16,904 nt of DNA from Puniceicoccales bacterium (GCA_031281895.1 JAITET010000033.1:1-16904), one strand, 5' to 3'. Shown: positions 6,831-14,906, numbered from the stretch's first letter. Translations and numbers: made by a program. The notes: a model not told the origin generated them from the letters alone.

Positions 6831-6863
6831 GTGCGATGCAGAAATGCATCGCACTCTTTATTT
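6831..6863 (+). terminator. GNRA-loop hairpin next to the tadA stop
   Basis: GTGCGATGCA and TGCATCGCAC form a perfect 10-bp stem closed by a GAAA tetraloop (6831-6854). TCTTTATTT follows on the plus strand. It lies 22 bp beyond the tadA stop codon, so it may terminate tadA transcription on the minus strand, stabilise its 3' end, or stop plus-strand transcription. Confidence 0.5.
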
Positions 6864-6875
6864 AAAGCTTTCCTG

Positions 6876-7376
6876 TCATGACTCTTGCCGTTTCATGGTG
6901 AAAAATGCTTGCATTAGTAGAGAACAGTCCTCTGCAAGGATTCCAGACCTGATCATTGGGCAATGGTTGAAAGTTTTTAAATCCTGCAATCGAAAACATC
7001 CACCGAGTAGACCCATTTTTCTGTCCGATGTTCCGAAAACAATAACCCCGACTCGACTCATAATCATTGCCCCGGAACACATAGGACAGGGCTCTTTGGT
7101 TACGTAAATTGCCACATCGTTTAATCGCCAATCACCGATGATCTTTGCAGCCTGCGTTATGACCTGCATTTCTGCATGGGCCGTTGGATCATTTAGGGTT
7201 ATTACCGAATTATATGCGGAAGCAATAATTTCGTTGCCCAAGACAGCAATTGCTCCAACGGGAGTTTCGTCGTGCTTCCACGCCTCAATGGCCTGATTAT
7301 ATGCCATTGACATAAAATATGCATCGTCTCTATGCAAGAGCGATGGATACTTTTTGGAGAATGGACACTCGATCAT
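6876..7376 (-). CDS. tadA: tRNA-specific adenosine deaminase TadA
   Basis: From the ATG at 7374-7376 the protein is 166 residues, the usual length. The zinc/catalytic site HAE is at 67-69 and PCPMCSGA at 96-102, the hallmark of the CDA/TadA deaminase fold. The tail GVIVFGTSDRKMGLLGG, the NH-containing segment FNHCPM and the final FF..KR helix are TadA-specific. TadA converts A34 to inosine in tRNA-Arg(ACG), allowing that tRNA to decode CGU, CGC and CGA. An in-frame TTG at 7385 would add three residues. The ATG is preferred because AAAGG lies 9 nt upstream. The gene is divergent from hup. Confidence 0.95.
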   Translation of the reverse strand: MIECPFSKKYPSLLHRDDAYFMSMAYNQAIEAWKHDETPVGAIAVLGNEIIASAYNSVITLNDPTAHAEMQVITQAAKIIGDWRLNDVAIYVTKEPCPMCSGAMIMSRVGVIVFGTSDRKMGLLGGCFRLQDLKTFNHCPMIRSGILAEDCSLLMQAFFTMKRQES

Positions 7377-7713
7377 CGTGCTCAACCTTTAATTGTTAAC
7401 ATATCAAAGCGCAACAATATTCTTAATCCGAACGGAGAAGATATATTTGGAACTGCAAGATATTGCCCTATTAGAATAGTTTCAAGACCTTGCCGTTGTT
7501 TTTCAACCAATACTTTGGATGAAAAATGTTTGGCAGCATATTTCTTGTCTGTTTTTATAAATTTTGATTTTTTTGAAAAAAATTACCCTCTTTTCTGTAT
7601 GAAAAAATGTTTTTGATCAATAAAGTACTTGCAATGGAGTATTTTTTCTTCTATTATCTTTCTTAGATTGGTGGTTGGATAAAAAGTAACTAAATTTGCA
7701 AAAGGAGTAAACA
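7377..7713. other. intergenic region between divergent tadA and hup
   Basis: This ~337-bp AT-rich stretch separates two divergent genes. The right part holds the hup promoter and ribosome binding site. The left part contains only short frames without family resemblance. I see no RNA gene or repeat in it. Confidence 0.5.
7629..7657 (+). promoter_or_regulatory. sigma70-type promoter for hup
   Basis: TTGCAA (7629-7634) and TATTAT (7652-7657) are separated by 17 bp, near the housekeeping-sigma consensus. The predicted transcription start would be near 7664, giving a leader of about 50 nt before the HU start codon. An AAAGGAG ribosome binding site follows at about 7700-7706. Confidence 0.6.
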
Positions 7714-7992
7714 ATGAATAAAGCTGAACTTGTAGAAGAGATAAAAAGATTAAGCGGTGATGACTGTTCAAAAGCTTGTGCGGAACGTGCATTGAACAAT
7801 GTTTTGCAGGCCATCATGAATGGAATCAAAACAAAAAAGAGTGTCCAATTGATAGGATTTGGGTCTTTTTCGGTTGCAAGGCGTGCCCCCCGTACAGGAG
7901 TTAACCCTAAAACCCATACTAAGATTCAAATTCCAGCTTCTAAAACGGTTAAATTCAAGGTGGGAAGCAAGTTTAAAGAATCAGTCGCCTAG
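7714..7992 (+). CDS. hup: HU family nucleoid-associated DNA-binding protein
   Basis: The 92-residue protein is standard HU length. It starts MNKAELVEEI with two N-terminal helices, then carries the family signature GFGSFSVARRAPRTGVNP, forming the beta-arm that inserts in the minor groove. It ends with IPASKTVKFKVGSKFKESV. HU acts as a dimer that bends and compacts DNA and takes part in replication, recombination and transcription control. The ATG at 7714 has a strong ribosome binding site, AAAGGAG, with a consensus-like promoter upstream. This is consistent with high expression. It is followed 80 bp later by yraN on the same strand. The sequence does not separate HU from IHF subunits with certainty, but HU fits better. 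Confidence 0.95.
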   Translation: MNKAELVEEIKRLSGDDCSKACAERALNNVLQAIMNGIKTKKSVQLIGFGSFSVARRAPRTGVNPKTHTKIQIPASKTVKFKVGSKFKESVA

Positions 7993-8072
7993 TAATTTTT
8001 CTCGATTTTACCGAAAAATAAATACCGGCTATGTTCAAATGGTCGGTGTTGTTTTTTCCAAAAAGGCGAGTA

Positions 8073-8519
8073 ATGGGGATCTGGAAACGAATCGTTGAAA
8101 TCCTTTCGAAGCAATGGGGAAAGATTTGTTTATTTTTTCGTACAAAAAGTGCTAGGAACGTAGATTTAGGAAAAAAAGGAGAAGACCTGGCGGCCAAAAT
8201 TTTGAAGCGAAAGGGTTTTAAAATTTTAACGAGAAATTGGACGTATGGAAGGGGAGAAATAGACCTTGTTGCATTTGATAAATGTCATAATATTTTAGTT
8301 TTTGTCGAAGTTAAACTGAGGTCAGCGAATGCATTTGTTCCTGGATATTTTGCAGTGAATGGGAAAAAGAAGGATATTTTGCAAAAGACATGCAAAGCGT
8401 ATTTGAGACAATTTGGTTCTTCAAATATTTGCCATAGGTTCGATGTAGTCGCAATTGAAGCAAATCAAACGGAAAATTTTCACAGGATATCGCACTATGA
8501 AAATGTAAAACTTTTCTAA
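8073..8519 (+). CDS. YraN/UPF0102 family putative endonuclease
   Basis: From the ATG at 8073 the product has 148 residues. The family core begins at LGKKGEDLAAKIL (residues 32-44) and continues with GFKILTRNWTYGRGEIDLVAF and LVFVEVKLRS. This gives the Holliday-junction-resolvase-like nuclease motif E(37), D(64) and E-V-K (79-81) of UPF0102. Members are predicted nucleases of the PD-(D/E)XK type; their biological role is not firmly established. An in-frame ATG at 8031 is possible. The 8073 start is preferred because AAAAGGCGAG lies just upstream, whereas 8031 has no ribosome binding site. The short basic, hydrophobic N-terminal extension (residues 1-30) is longer than in many members. The gene probably shares the hup transcript. 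Confidence 0.88.
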   Translation: MGIWKRIVEILSKQWGKICLFFRTKSARNVDLGKKGEDLAAKILKRKGFKILTRNWTYGRGEIDLVAFDKCHNILVFVEVKLRSANAFVPGYFAVNGKKKDILQKTCKAYLRQFGSSNICHRFDVVAIEANQTENFHRISHYENVKLF

Positions 8520-8559
8520 TGCAGAGAGCTCATCCATAATTCGTAAAAAATTATATGCA

Positions 8560-8891
8560 TTAAGTTAACCATTCGTTTAAAATTCGTAATATGAATTCAT
8601 TCAGCCATGAATCAGATAATAATATAGTCATCTTCGTTGAAACCTTCGTCCCTTCTTTGGTTAGTTTCTGCAAAATTTTGGCAAACACTCCTAGCCTGCT
8701 CCATCTCACGAATCGATTATATAACATCTTGTGGGGACTGTACTCCTTCGGAGCGTTCTTCCTTTTAACCTATTGTGCAGAACATATATTATACCACTGA
8801 TTATCCTCCTGTCGTCTACTCGCGGCTTCCCTCGTGACTTCGGAAAATACTGTTTTATCCTTTTAAGTGCCCCTTCTTTTATCTGTTCCAT
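8560..8891 (-). pseudogene. IS5-type transposase remnant, N-terminal part with frameshift
   Basis: The minus strand from 8891 encodes MEQIKEGALKRIKQYFP, then GKPRVDDRRIISGIIYVLHN, the classic N-terminus of IS5-superfamily transposases. Near the A-run at about 8762-8768 the frame shifts. The continuation in the second frame reads RKNAPKEYSPHKMLYNRFVR, then WSRLGVFAKILQKL, matching W-R-D-A-P-.-E-Y-G-P-H-K-T-L-Y-N-R-F-.-R-W of the family. The second frame stays open to a TAA at 8560-8562, but resemblance fades after about KEGTK, and the DDE catalytic core is absent. It is a decayed fragment between yraN and the beta-CASP gene. I could not define terminal inverted repeats. Confidence 0.8.
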
Positions 8892-8952
8892 CTTCGGAAC
8901 TCTACTTTTCTCTTTTTCCTATTTTTGTTAATCTTTTTTATGAGTCCCGACC

Positions 8953-10320
8953 CTAGACCAAAAACTCTTCGCAGGGATTCATATCAAACACTTGAATACT
9001 TGGCGAAAGCTCGATTAATTCATCCATAAACCAATTTCGCGAATCCTCTTCGCCGTGGACGAGGACAACGGCACGGGGAGACATGGTTAGGATATTTTTT
9101 AAAATTTCTTCTCTGTCCGCATGGCCACTAATATCAAATTTATCAATTTTAGCCGCAATTTTGGCTACATAATTTTGAGCTCTAAATAGAAAAGAGTCCC
9201 CCGGAGAATATTTTTGCAGCTCTCCTCCAGGCGTAGTTTTATCACAGAAACCAACAAAACAGATGGCGTTTTTATGGTCATCAATTATGGCAGAAGCAAC
9301 ATTATAGGCGGATGTGTTTTCAACAAGCATACCGCTGCTGAGGACAAAAATTGATGGTTCCCGGATCTGTTTTTTTATGTCGGTTGGGTTGTTTCCTCGG
9401 AAAATTTTTACCTTCAATTCCTTCGTAATTCTTTTTCGAAAATTTACACCGGATAGCTTTTTTGAAATAAAATCGAAATCTTCGATGAGTCCATAGCCTA
9501 GACCGGAACAAAAAATCGGAGTGTCTTGCTGTAATTTACTCTTTTGGCGGGCGCAACTTATGATTTTAAGAATTTCCTGCATGCGTCCGAATGCAAAGGC
9601 AGGAATTAGAACAGATCCTCCTCCACTGATGGTGTCACGAATCATCCCGATAAGGCGTTCCGTTTCGCTATCAGCTGAACGTTCTTTTGGCCTTATGGTA
9701 GTCCCACGCGTTGTTTCGGTGATTACTGTGTCGACTTTCCGGATTGGCCATTTGGCACCCCTAATAATTTTAAGGTCCCGAAATAGAATATCACCGGTGT
9801 AAAATATACTCCTGTGTTTGTGTTCGACCAAAATAGAACTGGCCCCGACAACGTGACCTGCTTCAAAAAATGTTATGGTTATTTCGTCGTTGTCCTTTTT
9901 TAACACCCGTGATTTTCCAAATTGCATGGGTAAAATATGTTGTTCCAGTGCTTCAATATCTGCCAAGGTATATAAAGGATATTCTTTTATTCCCTGTTCA
10001 TCGCGTTGCAGCTGCATGACGGTAACGCAATTATTTAAAATTCTTGGTAAAACGATGTGGGATGCCTGTGTTATCAAGACACGGGCTTGCTGTTGCCTTT
10101 TCATTATGTATGGCAATGAACCGACATGGTCCAGGTGACAGTGGGAAATTAAAATCAGGTCGATGACGGTTGTTCCAAGCTTATCGAAGGCGGGTAATGC
10201 GTCGTAACCAGAACGTTTGGGACTAATTCCAGAGTCAAACAAAATATTGAAACTTCCAATTCTAGCAGACAAGCATGAAGATCCTATGTCCTTGGTCCTA
10301 TTTAAATCAATTAACTGCAT
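8953..10320 (-). CDS. beta-CASP metallo-beta-lactamase fold RNA hydrolase
   Basis: From the ATG at 10318-10320 the protein has 455 residues. The metallo-beta-lactamase motif HCHLDH is at 60-65, AGHVVGAS follows at about 160, and FYTGDI supplies the next metal ligand. ETTRG, SGGGSVLIPAFAFGRMQEIL, SSGML and ISGHADREEI are the beta-CASP motifs, and VLVHGEE the final His motif. This architecture is found in CPSF73-like exonucleases and endonucleases that cut RNA in the cytoplasm. The start MQLIDLNRTKDIGSSC with the DALP segment resembles a form I associate with Verrucomicrobiota. The frame is open upstream to a GTG at 10425, but that extension shows no family resemblance and lies toward the divergent tyrS promoter region. 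Confidence 0.9.
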   Translation of the reverse strand: MQLIDLNRTKDIGSSCLSARIGSFNILFDSGISPKRSGYDALPAFDKLGTTVIDLILISHCHLDHVGSLPYIMKRQQQARVLITQASHIVLPRILNNCVTVMQLQRDEQGIKEYPLYTLADIEALEQHILPMQFGKSRVLKKDNDEITITFFEAGHVVGASSILVEHKHRSIFYTGDILFRDLKIIRGAKWPIRKVDTVITETTRGTTIRPKERSADSETERLIGMIRDTISGGGSVLIPAFAFGRMQEILKIISCARQKSKLQQDTPIFCSGLGYGLIEDFDFISKKLSGVNFRKRITKELKVKIFRGNNPTDIKKQIREPSIFVLSSGMLVENTSAYNVASAIIDDHKNAICFVGFCDKTTPGGELQKYSPGDSFLFRAQNYVAKIAAKIDKFDISGHADREEILKNILTMSPRAVVLVHGEEDSRNWFMDELIELSPSIQVFDMNPCEEFLV

Positions 10321-10528
10321 GGGCAAATTCCATATGTAAACGTCAAATATAATACTGACTCGGACCTCTCCCCTAGAGTGTTTTTTTTTATTAAAAAGCA
10401 AGGAAATATGGATAATTAATTTCACACAATTTCATATTGAAACTTTGGGGCTTAAAAAACATCCACCAATCGTAGATCTTTAAAGGAATTATACATGCCT
10501 CAAAAAAACTAAAAAAGAAAAAGTATCG

Positions 10529-10558
10529 TTGCTAAGAAAAGCTCACACTTCTTACAAT
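10529..10558 (+). promoter_or_regulatory. candidate sigma70 promoter for tyrS
   Basis: TTGCTA (10529-10534) and TACAAT (10553-10558) are spaced by 18 bp. Transcription from here would start near 10565, which excludes the TTG at 10563 and supports the ATG at 10605 as the tyrS start. Confidence 0.5.
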
Positions 10559-10604
10559 TAACTTGTTGCAAAAAAAGTACTTTGTCCCAAATTTCAAGAG
10601 CATT

Positions 10605-11783
10605 ATGGATCCTTTACAACAGATTTGTCAAGGCATCGACACCATGGTTGGGCAAGATGAATTGAAGAAAAAATTGGCCAGTGGAAAACGGCTTAGGGTT
10701 AAACTGGGGGTTGATCCCACGCGGCCGGATTTGCATTTTGGACACTTAGTCGTTTTCAACAAACTCAAACAGTTTCAAGATCTTGGCCATGAAACTACGC
10801 TACTGATTGGGGATTATACCACAACGATTGGAGATCCTTCGGGGCGTTCCTCCGAACGACCAATGCTATCCAAAGAACAGATTGAGGACAATTATAAAAC
10901 CTACGTGGAACAAGCCTTTAAAGTTTTAGATCCGGCCAAAACGGTGATAAGAAAAAACAGCGAATGGTTTAATAGCATGTCTTTTGGGGATGCAATCTTG
11001 CTTGCTAGACAAATGACGGTGGCCCAGATGCTCGAACGAGAAGATTTCAGCAATCGGTACAAAAACAAAACCCCAATTTCGATCGTTGAATTTTTGTATC
11101 CTCTATTGCAGGGGTACGATTCCATCATGTTGGATTCTGATGTCGAAATAGGTGGCCGCGACCAATTGTTTAATTTGTTGGTTGGCCGCACTTTACAAAA
11201 AAATATCGGGAAAGAAGAGCAAGTGGTCATCACAATGCCATTGCTTGTTGGATTGGACGGCATCAGGAAAATGTCAAAAAGCTATGATAATTATATCGCC
11301 TTCAATGACACAGCAAAGGATATTTTCGGCAAGGTGATGTCGATTTCCGATGAGACGATGTTTGTATACTATAAATTTCTTTTGTTGAAAACGGATGAAG
11401 AAATTGAACGATTGAAAACGATGCACCCGATGGGGTGTAAAAAGTTGCTAGCAGAAGACCTGTGTGCCAAATTTTACGGTTTAAATGCTGCAAAACACGA
11501 GAGGGAACAATTTGAAAAAGTGTTTTCTCAAAATGATATTCCAGATAGCATACCGAACTTTAGTATCCAGGAATTAACGGGTAAAGAAACTGCTCCCTTG
11601 GTAGATGTTCTATGGGCGACGAACCTGTTCCCTAGCAAAAAGGAAATTCGTCGACTATTTGAACAGGGTGCACTCAAGGTTGATGGTAAAAAAATTACCG
11701 ATCCTTCCTTCCTATGTAAAATTTCCAATGAAGCGGTGGTCATTCAATCTGGGAAAAGAACTTTCCTCAAAATATCAAAATAG
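10605..11783 (+). CDS. tyrS: tyrosyl-tRNA synthetase
   Basis: From the ATG at 10605 the enzyme has 392 residues. The class I signature HFGH is at 44-47 and KMSKS at 222-226. Family segments include KLGVDPTRPDLHFGH, IGDYTTTIGDPSGRS, PLLQGYDSIMLDSDVEIGGRDQLFN and PLLVGLDG. A C-terminal S4 RNA-binding domain is present (SKKEIRRLFEQGALKVDGKK). The length and HFGH form suggest the TyrZ-like branch. It charges tRNA-Tyr in the cytoplasm. A longer start at TTG 10563 would add 14 unconserved residues and conflicts with the promoter placement. No T-box or other leader is seen. The gene is followed by the lpt genes on the same strand after 84 bp. Confidence 0.97.
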   Translation: MDPLQQICQGIDTMVGQDELKKKLASGKRLRVKLGVDPTRPDLHFGHLVVFNKLKQFQDLGHETTLLIGDYTTTIGDPSGRSSERPMLSKEQIEDNYKTYVEQAFKVLDPAKTVIRKNSEWFNSMSFGDAILLARQMTVAQMLEREDFSNRYKNKTPISIVEFLYPLLQGYDSIMLDSDVEIGGRDQLFNLLVGRTLQKNIGKEEQVVITMPLLVGLDGIRKMSKSYDNYIAFNDTAKDIFGKVMSISDETMFVYYKFLLLKTDEEIERLKTMHPMGCKKLLAEDLCAKFYGLNAAKHEREQFEKVFSQNDIPDSIPNFSIQELTGKETAPLVDVLWATNLFPSKKEIRRLFEQGALKVDGKKITDPSFLCKISNEAVVIQSGKRTFLKISK

Positions 11784-11867
11784 AAAGTGTTCTAGCAGAA
11801 TAACCCTACTAAAGTTATCATTTGGTTTTGAGTTGAAATGTAATTGTAACTTTACACCGTAGGGGCA

Positions 11868-12335
11868 GTGAAAATTATCCGCAGTGAATCCTTAGGGAGG
11901 GCTATACTTTTATTATATTTATTTTCCTTCGGCACAAACTGTTTAGTTGCAAACTTGGAATCACAAGCACTACGAAATGTCCCCATAAATGATTTTATAT
12001 TGCCAGTTTTTAATGGGGAAGGTCAAAAAATTTGGGAGACCCGCGGTCACTCGGCAACAATGATTGAAGACAATCTATTGTGTGTGAAAAATATGAAGTT
12101 ACATTGTTTTACCGAAGAAGAAAATCCCCAGGAAGCGTTTTTTGCCATCAGTGATACTGCATTTGTTGTTCCACAAACAAACTCAATCTCGGGAAATTTT
12201 GAAATAAAAATTTTTGGTCAAAATTTTTATGCCTCCGCCCACACCTGGGAATTTTCAGGCAATGGGAAAAAAATCATCGCAAAAGATCATGTCAAAGTTT
12301 TCCTTGATTGTAATTTGGAGGAATGTTCACCATAA
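11868..12335 (+). CDS. lptC: LptC-like lipopolysaccharide export protein
   Basis: The 155-residue protein starts at GTG (11868), with AGGGG close upstream. An N-terminal hydrophobic segment (residues ~10-29, AILLLYLFSFGTNCLVA) serves as a membrane anchor or signal. The periplasmic part has INDFILPVFNGEGQKIWETR, then an ISDTAFVVP strand, SGNFEIKIFGQNFYAS and IAKDHVKVFL. These follow the repeating beta-jellyroll pattern of LptC. LptC takes LPS from the LptB2FG transporter and passes it to LptA. The sequence is short and divergent, so the call rests strongly on the following lptA-like and lptB genes. The last 13 nt overlap the lptA-like start, suggesting translational coupling. Confidence 0.72.
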   Translation: MKIIRSESLGRAILLLYLFSFGTNCLVANLESQALRNVPINDFILPVFNGEGQKIWETRGHSATMIEDNLLCVKNMKLHCFTEEENPQEAFFAISDTAFVVPQTNSISGNFEIKIFGQNFYASAHTWEFSGNGKKIIAKDHVKVFLDCNLEECSP

Positions 12336-12832
12336 AAACCATAGTAAAATTAATAATTCTAATGCTACCGCTAGAAATATTTGCTTCTCTGGTCCAAATC
12401 ACGAGTGATACCCTTGAAATCCAAACAGTGGGATCCCTCGTTCATATGCATTTTTCTCATAATGCCTATATCGATGGGGATAAATTTTCTTTAAAAGGGG
12501 ACCGCATACAGGTTATCATTGCCAGTGGTTCTCCACAAATACCCAACTTATCAGCGGTAAGAGAAATCCATGCCATGAAGAATGCAGCCTTTGAGTGGGA
12601 ATCATATGATGGAAAAGCCGATCAAATAAGCATTTATCCTGCTAAAAATTTTATCCTGTTGGAGGGAAATGCCGAAATACGGGACGAAGGTTCAGGAACG
12701 ATATTTGGGCAAACACTAACCCTAGATTTAAAGCACAAGAAAATCAGATCCGTAGAATCGGAGTTCAAACGCTCAATTATGTCAATTAACGATATTTCAA
12801 AGTGCGAACCAAATAACATGTTGATAAAGTAA
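12323..12832 (+). CDS. lptA: LptA/OstA-like periplasmic lipopolysaccharide transport protein
   Basis: The 169-residue product has an N-terminal signal-like hydrophobic segment (TIVKLIILMLPLEIFA, residues ~5-20). An OstA-type beta-jellyroll follows: ITSDTLEIQTVGSLVHMHF, FSLKGDRIQVII, a central AVREIHAMKNAAFEWESYDGKAD, FILLEGNAEI and GQTLTLDL. The ITSD.LEI and LEGNAEI elements are typical of LptA. LptA proteins form the periplasmic bridge that conducts LPS to the outer membrane. The ATG at 12323 overlaps the 3' end of lptC. GGAGG is only 1-2 nt upstream, an unusually short spacing. The lptB start lies 9 nt after the stop. Confidence 0.75.
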   Translation: MFTIKTIVKLIILMLPLEIFASLVQITSDTLEIQTVGSLVHMHFSHNAYIDGDKFSLKGDRIQVIIASGSPQIPNLSAVREIHAMKNAAFEWESYDGKADQISIYPAKNFILLEGNAEIRDEGSGTIFGQTLTLDLKHKKIRSVESEFKRSIMSINDISKCEPNNMLIK

Positions 12833-12841
12833 AAGAAAGCG

Positions 12842-13576
12842 ATGACAAAAATTACCAATAGACTGTTTGTAAAAGATTTAGAAAAATTCTACGGCCAACG
12901 GGAAGTTATTAGGAATATATCTATGGAGATAAACGGTGGGGAGGTTGTCGGATTACTTGGTCCTAACGGTGCTGGTAAAACTACTACATTTTATATCGTT
13001 ATGGGATTAGTCGTTGCCGATGCAGGTCAAATTTTTTTGAATGATGAAGATATCGGTAAACTTCCGATGTACAAACGTGCTCGCAAAGGTGTGGGATATC
13101 TTCCCCAGGAAGATTCCACAATTCGATCGCTAACAGCCTGGGAGAACCTACAATGCGTGGCTGAATATTTGCATCTGCCTAGAAAAGAACAAATCAAAGT
13201 CATAGAGGAATCATTGGCAGAAATGAAAATTTCACACATTGCCGGGCAAAAGGCTTACACTCTTAGTGGAGGAGAATGTAGAAGGCTAGAAATAGCTCGC
13301 ACACTGATATCTAAGCCAAAGTTTCTCCTGATGGATGAACCATTTAGCGGAGTAGATCCTATTAGCGTTAGTTCATTGCAAAATATTATCATTTCCTTGA
13401 AAGAAAAAAATATTGGTATTTTTATTACCGATCATAATGTGCGCGAAATGTTAAAAATCGTGGACCGTGCCTATTTGATATACGGAGGTAATATTCTTTG
13501 CCACGGATCCAGTGATATACTATTGAAAGACCCAAACAGTAGAAAATTCTACCTCGGTGAAGATTTTAACATGTGA
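12842..13576 (+). CDS. lptB: LptB, ATPase of the lipopolysaccharide export ABC transporter
   Basis: The 244-residue protein is complete. Walker A GPNGAGKTT is at 40-48, the Q-loop at about Q89 (GYLPQE), the ABC signature LSGGE at 141-145, Walker B FLLMDEP at 161-167 and the switch His at 198 (ITDHNV). The segment GVGYLPQEDSTIRSLT and ECRRLEIAR closely follow LptB, which normally reads LSGGERRR.EIAR; here the second residue after E is replaced by Cys. The cytoplasmic ATPase powers LptFG extraction of LPS from the inner membrane. It is the third gene of the lptC-lptA-lptB set. The partner genes lptF and lptG are not in the window. Confidence 0.96.
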   Translation: MTKITNRLFVKDLEKFYGQREVIRNISMEINGGEVVGLLGPNGAGKTTTFYIVMGLVVADAGQIFLNDEDIGKLPMYKRARKGVGYLPQEDSTIRSLTAWENLQCVAEYLHLPRKEQIKVIEESLAEMKISHIAGQKAYTLSGGECRRLEIARTLISKPKFLLMDEPFSGVDPISVSSLQNIIISLKEKNIGIFITDHNVREMLKIVDRAYLIYGGNILCHGSSDILLKDPNSRKFYLGEDFNM

Positions 13577-13663
13577 TTCGAGATGCTCTTAATTTAAAGT
13601 ATTTACTTTTATCCGTTTCATATTTTCCTATGGAGGCAAAAGCTTAAAAGTCGCAATAGGTAA

Positions 13664-13677
13664 CTTTTGGCCAAAAG
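13664..13677. promoter_or_regulatory. perfect 14-bp palindrome just before the SpoIIAA-like gene
   Basis: CTTTTGGCCAAAAG reads the same on both strands and ends 6 bp before the ATG at 13684. It covers the expected ribosome binding position. It could be an operator or part of a structure that limits translation initiation; neither is demonstrated. Confidence 0.35.
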
Positions 13678-13683
13678 CTAGTT

Positions 13684-14100
13684 ATGCATGAGATAAAAAA
13701 GTTTTCTTCGGGAAATGTCATTGTAATGACCCTGTCAGGAAAATTGACTCACAGTGACTATGCAAATATTGTTCCTTTTCTTGCAAAATTGATAAAAAAG
13801 TATGATTTGATTCGGATTTTAATTGAGCTCGACAATTTTGAAGGATGGGAAGTTTCAGCTACCTTGGACGATATTGTTTTCGTTTTTCGATATTCTGCAC
13901 ACATAGAGCGAATGGCATTTCTGGTTCATGCAAAACAAAATAATCTTGCCCTACTGCTCGACCGACCATTCGGCAGGGCATTCGGTGACAATGTTAAATA
14001 TTTTCACAAAAAATACCGTGAAGATGCCTGGCAGTGGATATGCGATGGAGCAAAAGATGTGCAGAATACTACATTCCCCCAAGGTGCAAATTCCGCATAA
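13684..14100 (+). CDS. SpoIIAA-like (STAS/SEC14-type) domain protein
   Basis: The 138-residue protein fits the SpoIIAA-like family, a STAS-fold relative. It shows SGNVIVMTLSGKLTHSDYANI, then LIRILIELDNFEGW and IERMAFLVHAKQN, with a Pro-Phe before the last conserved segment and EDAWQWI at the end. These proteins have no known enzyme activity; they bind ligands or partners, and roles are poorly defined. No signal or membrane span is seen. It lies 107 bp after lptB with a palindrome directly upstream. No clear Shine-Dalgarno precedes the ATG, so it probably has its own promoter. It is convergent with the acyltransferase gene. Confidence 0.82.
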   Translation: MHEIKKFSSGNVIVMTLSGKLTHSDYANIVPFLAKLIKKYDLIRILIELDNFEGWEVSATLDDIVFVFRYSAHIERMAFLVHAKQNNLALLLDRPFGRAFGDNVKYFHKKYREDAWQWICDGAKDVQNTTFPQGANSA

Positions 14101-14144
14101 TTTTGAAAAATTTCGACCCAATGTTGTTTCTTGAAAAATGTCCA

Positions 14145-14171
14145 TTGCCGTTTCTGACAACGGCAAATTTA
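14145..14171. terminator. hairpin between convergent genes, likely bidirectional terminator
   Basis: TTGCCGTT (14145-14152) pairs perfectly with AACGGCAA (14159-14166) around a 6-nt loop. ATTT follows on the plus strand, and a T-rich run lies a few bases beyond on the minus strand. It sits between the stop of the SpoIIAA-like gene and the stop of the acyltransferase gene. Confidence 0.5.
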
Positions 14172-14228
14172 CCATGGAACTTGGGGAAAAAGACCAATGA
14201 AGTTGTTAATATTAATATGTCAATTTTA

Positions 14229-14906
14229 CTAAATGTGACTCGCAGAGTCTATTTTTTGCTGAAGGCTGATCAGCTCATCTTCCAAAGCCGTAGAAAGTTC
14301 CTTAACGGTTAAATTTGCGAAGGTTCCGCAAGGAAATGTTTTGCTATCCACGTATATTTTTGAAAATGGGTAGGGGATTTTAAACCTATCCCAGGTCGGT
14401 AAAGTAAAGTAATGCCTGTATTTCATAGCCACTAGTACGAGGTTCGTTTTCGTAGCTTTGGCTACCATGGCTGTCCCTCTTTTGAATTTACAAACTGGTC
14501 CACGAGGACCATCGGGGGTTATGGCAACGAATGCACCTTCTGCTAACTTTTCAAATATATTATCCATGGCGAATAAACCATTCCGATTGCTAGAACCACG
14601 TATCGTCCGTATGCCCAATCGACCAAATATTCCTGCCAGCCATGCCCCATCGCGCGATGGGCTTACGAGGGCATACATGCTACATTTCTTTTTTAGCAAT
14701 CCATATAATTTGTACGCTACGAAAAGATTGTTATGCCAAAGCACAAAGACCGTTGGTCCTTGAGTTTCATCGACTACCATTTGGCATTCCGCGGTCAATT
14801 TGACACCTAGGGTTGACCAATACAGCCTCAGTATAAAAGTAACAATGGAAACCAAAATACGTTGCCACCACCTCTTCAACACATGCGTATCGCGGCGAAC
14901 TATCAT
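14229..14906 (-). CDS. DUF374 lysophospholipid acyltransferase family protein
   Basis: The 225-residue protein carries the DUF374 arrangement. An N-terminal hydrophobic helix at about 17-35 is followed by FVLWHNNLF (57-62), and VSPSRDGAWLAGIFGRLG with IRTIRGSS at about 81-106. AITPDGPRGP follows at about 128-137, then KRGTAMVAKAT and WDRFKIPYPFS. Members are membrane-associated acyltransferases of the LPLAT superfamily, often linked to outer-membrane lipid or lipid A modification; the exact acceptor is unknown. The start ATG overlaps the metG stop in an ATGA arrangement, indicating translational coupling to metG. The last ~20 residues are a variable, probably disordered helix. Confidence 0.9.
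   Translation of the reverse strand: MIVRRDTHVLKRWWQRILVSIVTFILRLYWSTLGVKLTAECQMVVDETQGPTVFVLWHNNLFVAYKLYGLLKKKCSMYALVSPSRDGAWLAGIFGRLGIRTIRGSSNRNGLFAMDNIFEKLAEGAFVAITPDGPRGPVCKFKRGTAMVAKATKTNLVLVAMKYRHYFTLPTWDRFKIPYPFSKIYVDSKTFPCGTFANLTVKELSTALEDELISLQQKIDSASHI

Noticed and set aside
7332..7616. 94-aa plus-strand frame between tadA and hup
   Set aside because: It begins inside tadA on the opposite strand, has no family resemblance and ends in AT-rich promoter DNA.
10321..10425. 35-residue N-terminal extension of the beta-CASP protein from a GTG
   Set aside because: The extension shows no family resemblance, and MQLIDLNRTKDIG is a good family start.
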